64,000 bases of DNA, from the NCBI RefSeq assembly GCF_001625305.1, contig NW_017804354.1, forward strand, positions 92,902-156,901, given 5' to 3'. The DNA is from Branchiostoma belcheri (Eukaryota > Chordata > Leptocardii > Amphioxiformes > Branchiostomatidae). Below, one piece after another: positions 47,559-57,100 of this stretch. The position numbers and the translations under genes were made by a program. The notes under the pieces were generated by a model, which was given only the letters and a program-made list of their open reading frames with translations, had not been told where the DNA came from and searched no databases. The stretch's first letter is position 1. Each line of letters starts with the position of its first letter.

Positions 47559-49874
47559 CTACTGTATGGCAAGGTTATTCAGTATGTTCAGCATTGTGGG
47601 GACAGGACTGCATAAATATCTTTTTGTCCCAATGGGTGGTTTGTAGCGCCGTGTTTGCCTTAGCTGCATGTTGTGTGAGTGGTTACTAACTGGGGGTAGC
47701 CAGGGGGCGTGCCTAGACCTAGTGGCTGAAAGGGCAAAGGCCCGGCACAGGGTCAGTCTCCGTTCAGACAGACGTTGGAGGTCAAGAGTTGACAGGGCCT
47801 CGGAATACGAGTGATAGCTTCTACCCAGCATGATTCTGCATGCCCTTTTCTGGATTCTTTCTATGCTGTCAGATTGTTTTTTTGTGATACCCGCATTCCA
47901 ACAGGGCGTGGCATATTCAACTATTGGTCGAATATACCCACAATACACTGTGACAAGGTCAGAGCTTGGGAGGCCAGCTCGACGCAGCCTACTTAATAAG
48001 TATAACCTTCTACTGCCCTTGGACACCATGGCGTCAACTTGATCAGACCACCGTAGGTCAGAGCGTATGTGCAAACCAAGTAACTTTGCTTGTGTAACTA
48101 TGCTAAGTGGCTGACCTCCGAGAGTCAGTGGCTGCATTACTGGGGGGGTTCTCATGAAGCAGAAATACATTGCTTTACATTTTTTGGGGTTAAGTAACAT
48201 GGAGTTCGTTTCGGCCCAGGTGTCCAATGAGTCAAGGTCAGTCTGAAGTTTAGTTGGGGTTGACACAGTTCTAACTTCTCCCAGGTTCATGTCATCGACA
48301 TACTTCCAGTGTGGATTATTAGTATTAGGTTTTGCGTCATTGATCATGGCGAGGAACACCAGTGGGCCCAGTAGAGTACCTTGGGCCACTCCACACGTTA
48401 GTGTTTCCCAGCTCGATATAGAGTCCTGATACCTAACACGCTGCCTTCTGTTTGACACAAAACTACAGAGCCAGGGGATCAGTGAGGGTCTTGTGCCCAT
48501 GGATATAAGTTTGTTAATGGCAGTGGTGTGACAGACTCTATCGAATGCTTTCGAAAAGTCAGTTAGTATTAATGTGCCAACAGTGCTTTTCCTCTCAGCT
48601 CCCTCATAGAAGAAATTTAGGAGGTCTATAAGACAATGAGTCGTTGAGCAACGCTTCATGTTACCAAATTGCTTTATGTCTACGTTAGGGAAGATGTCCG
48701 AAAAAATCCATGTGCTGATAAAACCCTCACAGATCTTGGCAAACTGTGCGGTCAGTGAGATTGGCCGGATCTTGTTCAAGTCCGCTGGGTATTCCTTAGG
48801 CACTGGGATTACTGTGGCATCACGCCACACTTCAGGGACCCTGCCCTCTCTCAATGAAGTGTTTAGTATATCAGTTAGGGGGGTGGAGAGTTCGTATGCG
48901 AACTCTTTGATTAATTTGGGTGGGATAAGGTCAGGGCCAGGGGCCTTAGATACTTTAACACGTTGTAGTCGTTGATACATGTCCCATGGGTTGATTTGGG
49001 GTGGGGGTAGGGCTGGTAAGTATGCAGGGAGTCTAGAGTAGTCAAGTGGGGGAAGGGCTTGACAAATGGCTGCTAAGTGACTGTTTATTGCTTGAGCTGC
49101 TCCTGATGTATTAGTCGGTTCGAATCCAGGTACATGGATTGTTGAACTCGGTCTGGACCAGTTTGCCAAATGTCTGATCGTTTTGTGCCACTGTGCTGGT
49201 TTGGTTTTCTTAAGATGTTCTATGTGGTCAGCATAGTAGTTTTTCTTTGAGGTAGAAATAAGACGGGCAATCTTATTACGAAGGAACTTGTACAGGTGCC
49301 TATGGCCATATCTGTGTGCTTCCTGTCTCTTCAGTATTAGGGATTTGACTACTGTAGAGATCCACGGTTTGTCATTATTATGTACTTTAGTGCGTTTTTG
49401 TGGGAAGTGCTTGTCCAAGGCAGTATTCAAAGTGTTGTAAAAGGCTGCTGTCTTAGATTCAGCTGAGACTGCAGTGTGGACTTCTAACCATTCGTGAGTT
49501 ACAATCCACTGGCCAAACTCACGTATCCTGGAATCTGGCATGGGCCGGGACACTACCCATCTAGTCTTATTAGGTTTCTTGGGAATACTTTTAGGTTGCC
49601 ACAGAACAGCACAGTGGTCACTTCTTCCTATGGGACTAGTAACCTCTGGGGTCAGGTAGTACTTCTTAAGGTTTGTGAGGATTACATCTAAGATGGCCTC
49701 CCCCCGAGTGGGCGTGGTGACAACTTGGTCTAAGCTGTGGGATAGGGACAGGGTTTTGAAATCTGTTCTATTTAGGTCACCCATGAGCATAAGGCCGACA
49801 TCTGGGTACTGCACCTTAAGCTTATCACAAGTTTGTATCAAGTGGTCAACCAGCAATTCCTGGTGTTCAGAGGC
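47559..49874 (-). mobile_element. CR1/Jockey-like LINE, long open ORF2 (endonuclease C-terminus plus reverse transcriptase)
   Basis: A continuous frame of about 770 codons on the minus strand. It opens inside the APE-type endonuclease (LMLMGDLNRTDF, later IGRSDHCAVLW), continues into reverse transcriptase (RPISLTAQFAKICEGF; FSKAFDRV with the first catalytic Asp; GVAQGTLLGPLVFLAMINDA; YVDD in KYVDDMNLGEV) and ends in a C-terminal tail with RIQKRACRIMLGRSYHSYSE. The N-terminal half of the endonuclease is missing: a stop lies at about 49878-49880 and no clear endonuclease start is seen beyond. The copy is therefore 5'-truncated but recently inserted. It is used in retrotransposition by target-primed reverse transcription. 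Confidence 0.93.
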
Positions 49875-50199
49875 TGGTTAGGAAATAATTCCTGGACTTT
49901 CTTTTCCTGCATCTGTCACCACCTTGAACATGTCCATTTTTCTCAGACCGTGAAAATTTTGCTACCGTTAGTAGTAGTTACAATCTCGTCATTAGTAGTA
50001 TTTAGATACCTGCAATATGTAACTTTGAGGTTAAGATAAGTGTTAAGTAAAGCTGTCGAGATTTAAAGTGCTTGTCCTTGTATCTTTGTAAAAAAAAATT
50101 GGGAGATAATAGCCAAGTGCCATTTTTGTAAATAAAGCTGTCAAGATTCAAAGTGCTTGTCCTTGTATAATTGCAGTATGATTTATTTTGAATCTTCTA

Positions 50200-50270
50200 T
50201 TTTTGTTTGGGGAGGGGCATGGAGTGAAATATTACATTTGCTCCGAAGCAAATGTTGGCCTTTCTAGTTT
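50200..50270 (+). mobile_element. Helitron-like 3' end fragment
   Basis: Ends in atttgctccgaagcaaatgt followed by tggcctttctag and tt: the hairpin plus CTAG terminus of the family at 6807-7538. Confidence 0.55.
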
Positions 50271-51139
50271 ATACACGGTTTCTCTATAATTATATGTGAA
50301 AGCCCTATCCTTTACAAAGTTTTGTTCCAACATTTTATCAATTATGCAAATGACCCACATTAACATGATATATGTATAGGTATGTTACCTTTAACTAACA
50401 TACACGAGTCACAAGTATAAAATGTTAATCACTTACCAAAGCGAATCATGGCATGTTTGCAGTAATTATGCACAATTTTCATTTGATGATGTTCTGCTTC
50501 CCACAGATTACATACATTTCATATATTAAAGTCCTATCATGTACAGCAATGGAATTTTTAAATTTCCCAATCAATCATGCATCATTTACATAATTTATTT
50601 CTCATTGTGTGCATGTCTGTCTTAGCAACATACATACCAAAATGATAAAAATCCGTTGTTCCTTTCATGATTTATCCCCCATCTATCCAATTTATCCACA
50701 AGATTTCACAAGAAATCCCCTTGTAGTTCCAATTGTAAATACCTCACTTTGACTTTGACTTTATTAGGATCCACATTTACAAACTGTAGCTATTCTTCCT
50801 GTGGTCCATTCTGACATGTACACACATACGACACACAGGGAATATATCAAAAATGAACTAACGGTAGCAAAAATACTAACACACAGCATCTAGTTATATA
50901 CAGTTATATATATTACTATACTAGTTATATATTACTAGTTATATAGTCACATATTCTGCAAATTACGTGATCATTTTCTGAGGGTTAGGGAGCTAATAAT
51001 TATTTCCCAGAAGGTGTGGGGTTGTGGAGCTATGTAACGTTACATGCGCGCCATCTAGCAACTTGATTCAGTACGACAAGCAGGATCCCCCGGGACGGAT
51101 CTATTATTCATGCGCGTTCTGACAGCCTCACAGCTATAG

Positions 51140-54100
51140 ATGGCGTACCAGCCGGATTCCGGTACAGGGCAGCCCGGGTATCCAGGGTACCCCCCTCCCG
51201 CCCAGGGTTACCCACCCCCTCAACCTGGATACCCCCTCCCTCCAGCAGGGGGGTATCCTGCCCCCCCACCGCAGCAGGGATACCCCGCCCCTCCCCAACC
51301 AGCGTACCCTCCGCCACAGCAGGGCTACCCTCCCCCTCCCCAGCCGGCCGGCTATGGCGGGCCCCAGCCCGGGTACGGCCCGCAGCCCGGGTACGGCCCG
51401 CCGCCGGGACAGGTCCAGTGGATGCAGCCGCCGACACGAGGCCCGCCGGGATGTCCCCCCGGACTGGAGTATCTGTGTGAGGTAAGGCACCGTCATCCTT
51501 CCTTCAGGAACATTCGAGCAGATGATGTGGTGGAAATATTCTGACGTTTCTTATAGCTAACAGAACCTAGTCTTGAGGGGATTAGCAGGTTATTCTTAAA
51601 ATATTATCAATATAGATATTATCCTTAAAAAGAACAATCAAAACATAACCGACAAGTCAGGGGTCAGTGTCAATATTTGAGGGGTAGACATGTAGAGAAC
51701 GTATTTTTCGCCCTAACATCTGCTTGAAGATTAAGTCTCAGATTCTAAATATAGGACCGCAGTTTCACCATAGAGCTCATGTTTACGTGTCATGCAGGGT
51801 GTTCTGGCAAGATTACAAGGAAAAGATCTAGAGCAGGGTTTAAATACTACGTGACGCAAAGGTTAAACGGCCATTCGTGTAACAGGGTCCGCAGCCAGGG
51901 CCGATTCTGTATTAGACGTCATCATTACGTTTCTCCGTAATTAAATTAGCATAGCGGCAAACCAAACACATATATAAAGGCAAGGATTTCCTATTACGGT
52001 CCTGAAAAATCTCATTCTGTCCAGTGTACCAGTAAGCACCGCACCTATGTCAGATTGAAAATTGGCGGACGACTCCCCCCCCCCAAAAAAAAAGCCTTTG
52101 GGTTTTTGCTATGGTCGGGTAAGCAGAACACAACATTTTTCCAGGCCTAAGATAAGGAATATTGCCTTTTTGCAGAACATAAACGCTGTAATTCTAATAT
52201 CCAAAAAATGGGGGGCATGGCTGCTTTTGTCTATAATACCGCTTGAGTCGCACACACAAACTACACTATAGCTACAGACATTCACCAGGACCACCATTAG
52301 GCCACAGCAAGTAAATTTTATGGATGACATCCTCCGCAGACTCCAAATCTAATGCGAGCGGGCGAAAAAAAACAAGGCGGGCCGAAAAAAACAAGGTTCC
52401 TACATGTCAAAATTTTGACTCAATCATTGTACAAATGGTTTTGATTCAGTAGGAACATCACATATATACAGCCAGCATCACATATCACTGCATCAAAGTA
52501 AGAAACAAAACATTAAATCAGCCTTTTCTTGTCTCCTCTCTTCATAGTTATCTGCCATCCATGTTCCGGCATGGCAACAGACATCTTTGCCCATTTTCGG
52601 CATGTTGACCACTGTCAGAAGGCAACAAAACTTCTTGTTTTTTTCCCAAATCAGGCGAAAATTAATGCGCGCGCTGATGTCATCCATAAAAATTACTTGC
52701 TGTGGCCTAACTACAGACACTCACCAGGACCACCATTACGTGATAACCTACATGTCATCCCTTTTACCCAGCTTCAATCAATAATTCTTAATTCTCCACG
52801 ATGACAGCATAAATGTTAGCGTCACGATATGTTGTTTAATAATTTAACATTTCATAGTTAGGCCACACCGACTTAATTTTATGGATGACATCCGCGCGCG
52901 CATTGATTTTCGCCTGTTCTCACGTCCACCGAGGCCCTGGCCTGGCTCTAAGCCTGGGTAGTCCGTGGTAGTTACCGACAATACGGAGCCGGGTACCCAG
53001 GCTACCGAAGCTCCCCGACTCAAGAACTCAGTACATACGTATAGTGCCGATTCATAAATTCCGCAAAAGGCCAGCATGTGCCGGCTTGTCGTATACGTCT
53101 CTACGTACTGCCGCAAATTCACAATAACAGCTTTTTATTCCTGTGGTTTAGTAGCATTTTTATTTTTGGATGGAATTTCTTTTTATTCGCTCGCCCGCAC
53201 TAGTTTGGGGGTCTTCAGAGGATGTCATCCATTAAATTAAGACGATGTGGCCTTATTAACTGAAGAGAGCGCGTACACCAACGATTGGAAATATTACCAA
53301 CCGGCAACCGGTTGGAGGCTGAAATTATATATGTTATATGTTTTAGAACCCGGAGCAGAGAACGTGGGATTTATGGATTTAAAAAAGATGTTTTTAAAAC
53401 AAATCAAAAGGGCGACAATGGTATTGCTAGCCAGCTAGTTCACCAATGCCAGTAAGTGGTACCAATTGGTACCAATTTTGCACATGACTTTAATTGCCTG
53501 CCTGACATGTGATTGTGTACATGTATTTTGTAATCACAGATAAGTAATCATGACACGAACATGCAGATTCACAGGTTTGACTCTTGCAGGTTTAACCAAT
53601 CATGGCGCAAGTTGTGAAAATATGAAAATGAAGGTTGCAAGGCTATTTTCACCATTATTGTTTCTGTGAAGTACTGCTTCGTGTAAAATGTCCTTGGTAT
53701 CAGCAAGGACATTATACACAGTTTGCCCTACAGGGCAGGCCTCCAGGCGGGTGTGTTTTGATACTGCGTTTTGTAGATTTTTTAACGCGTTCTTTTGCCG
53801 GCTATCCTACAACCAGCCGCCCAGACGTTTGATCAGAACGACCGTTCCGGGAACGCCTGAAAAGGAGGCTACCCGCCACGGCAAGTGGCAAGGATCAAAA
53901 CTCCCACCCGCCCCACTGTGCACCCGCCCGGAGGCCTGTACAGGAGGCACGGCGGAGCTGCATTAGCCGTCTACATCTAGCTCCACGGAGGCGATTAATA
54001 TTGCCCTGAGACATTTTTGTACGCGCACTATGAATACATATACATGGTTCACGTCACCTTTTAGGAAAAATACAGCGGTACAGCGGTATGGAGGAGCTCC

Positions 54101-57100
54101 TCAGTGTTTTGCGGCTCCATTCACTATGGATGCACACATAGATTTGACCACTACAGATATAGCTCCATGGAGATACACCCATTAACAATGGATACATGCA
54201 CATTGTTCACGTCACCTTCAACAAAAAAAGACCTCTACTCTCCTACAAAGAAGTATATACATGTGTATTTGTACGGATAAAAACGTTTCATGCAGGTAAA
54301 GTGAACCAAGTGTTACAAACCACATCTATAGTCCATGGAGATAGTAGACTCTACTATCTCCATGGACTATAGATGTGGTTTGTAACACTTGGTTCACTTT
54401 GCCTGCATGAAACGTTTTTATCCGTACACATACACATGCACATGCACATGCACATGCACATGCACATACACATGCACATACACATACACATAAACATGCA
54501 CATACACATATACATACACATACACACACTGTCGTTATTTGTTGTCTCGAATCAATTAATCTCACAATGTTAATAAGTTGACTTGTCTTGTAGTTCTAAG
54601 TTTATTCATTTGTTTCTCAAATTGTATTATGTGATTTGATTACTTTTTGTATTGTTTTGTCATTTTATTGGTATGGCGGCTTTGAAAAGGTGTTTCATGT
54701 CAGAAACACCTGTTTCACCATGCCATCCACAGTGCATATTGTACGTGGTAAAAATTAATAAATAAATAAAAATAAATAAATGTATATACTTCTTTGTAGG
54801 AGCTCCATTAGCTTCGGTGACTGCTCTGGCCAGTTGGCAGTGCCTTGCTGCCGCATGATCTGTTTGGAGATTATCCGTCACGTCACTTTCAGACTAGAGG
54901 AGCTTAACAGGGTTTAGCAGAGTTTGGCGGCTCCATGTTAGCAGAGTTCGATCCAGAAATGAGACATTTGTCATTTAATTGCCTTTCCGCAATCGTGAAG
55001 TCTGCGGAAATATTCCACGCCTTTAATAGCTCTTTATATGTGTACTTACTGTACTTAGACATGTTTTCGTGCTGTACCTTTTTTTCTCAGATCGATCAAC
55101 TCCTGGTGAAACAACAAGTGGAGCTTTTGGAGGCGTTCGTAGGAATAGAAGGTGACAACAAGTACAAAATCAAGAACGCCATGGGACAACAGGTTTACTT
55201 TGCCGCCGAGGACAACGACTGCTGCACCCGCCAATGTTGTGGAAACGTCCGCTCCTTCGAGATGAAGGTTTTCGACAACTCTCAGCAGGAAATCATCCAC
55301 TTTAGCCGTCCTCTGCGCTGTATGAACTGTTTCTGGGTCTGCTGTCTGCAGGTAAGGAATGGTCACCGCTTGTACTAGCCTCTACCAGGCACCGCGGATC
55401 GCTGGAAAAATAGTAGAAATTGGCCGAAATAAAGGGATAGTATACCAGAGAAGATCCCGGACCATAGAAGATAGATCCGATTCGCGACCCAGCAGATCTT
55501 TTGGTGGGGGTAAGACAGCATCAAATTGGCCAGTCTGTAACCATTTCCCAACCCACTACCACAAAAAGTCCACTGCAGCGACATAGGGACCCCCCACGAG
55601 GCCTGTTTTCGAACTTGCCCTTGGCCTTTACAATAGCAGCTTGCCTACCAAAAATCATGAACATCTGTTTGAATATACTCGAGTTATTTTGCTCACAAGC
55701 CACAAACACAATAATCACTTGGGTGGGAAATGGTTACAGATGGCCAATTTGATACTGTCTTACCCCCACCAAAAGATCTGCTTGGAGATTAGTCCGCGGT
55801 GCCTGGTAGAGGCTACGCTAGTGCAGACAATAGGCTGGTAAGGCGGGAGTGTGGTTAGGGTTGTTGACTTGGTATCTGAAGGTTCTGGGTTCGAATCCCT
55901 AACAGACCTCAATCGCCTCACTGTTCATGTGTTGTGCCATTGGAAAAGGCACTTTTAAATACCTCCTGGCGTAAAGTCGGAGGTCCCATGTTTAAGGAGA
56001 GTCACACCTTGAACGCGTTAAAGATCCCACCACACTTATCGAAAAGAGTAGGGGTCCTTCCTGGTGTGACTGGTTCAAACCTGTCTGGTCTCGGGGTTGA
56101 CATCTTGAAAAGGTTATGGTCACGGTCATAGATAGATAAATAAACTAATGAATAAATAAGAACAACAATCGTTCAGTGGTCGGGGGGGGGCTTTAAATTT
56201 TATGGTTCACAAAAACATGAACACATTGGCCAGGTTTTTCCAATGTAAAACTGTGTGAAGTATTGTCAAGATAAATTATGTTGTGTACTTGTGATTACAG
56301 TCGTGTAAAAAACTTCATTACATACATGATTATATGTGACTGCTGGGTTTAAAGGCATCCAATTGAATTTCAGGATGGCAAAAACAAACTATTTTGGATG
56401 AGGAAATCTTTATGATATTGGCATATGTTGTCATTTCTTAGCACACTTTGTGCATGGGGCATTTAAAAAAGACCTAAAATAAGCTACGTGAGAAGTCCCT
56501 TTATTTGTTGGTGCCACCTATAAATAGCTCGAACTAGCCTACGATACGAAAAAACGTAACCGTTTCCAGTCAGTGACATCGCACCTTTACCTCACAGATA
56601 TCAGTGTGCTGTGGGATAAGGTCATTAAAAACTAGAAAGGTAACATTTACAAAGCAAATGCATAATGTTTACCTTCGCATATGGTCTGATCTGTTAATTC
56701 TTACTCAAATACATGTACATTCATATATATGGTCAGACAGGAGTCTAACTATAAGATTGCAACATTACATAACCCAACACCAGTTACCATGGTGACAGAC
56801 GTCAACAAATCAGGTCATTGGCCAGGTCAGAGGTTAGTGTTTGGAGAAGAAGAGGAAGAGGAAACAGAGGAAAAACAATATGTTTTCCTTCGGTAAACAT
56901 AATGACTTTGAAAACCCAGTTTTACTGCCTCTTTAACCAACCAGTTGGCTTGCATGACTTTGCTGACGAAGATTTTTCAGGGACCCTTTCTACGATTCAT
57001 TATGGATATGTCCACATGTTACATAAGAGCAGTTGGATGAGTGGTACTATTCAGATAATTAACATGAAGCTAATAATGAAAGTTAATTGCAAATACTTGC

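Noticed and set aside
51134..51496. Minus-strand ORFs over scramblase exon 1
   Set aside because: They are shadows of the GC-rich proline-repeat coding strand.
54428..54530. CRISPR-like or regulatory tandem array
   Set aside because: Simple hexanucleotide microsatellite in an animal intron with no spacers.
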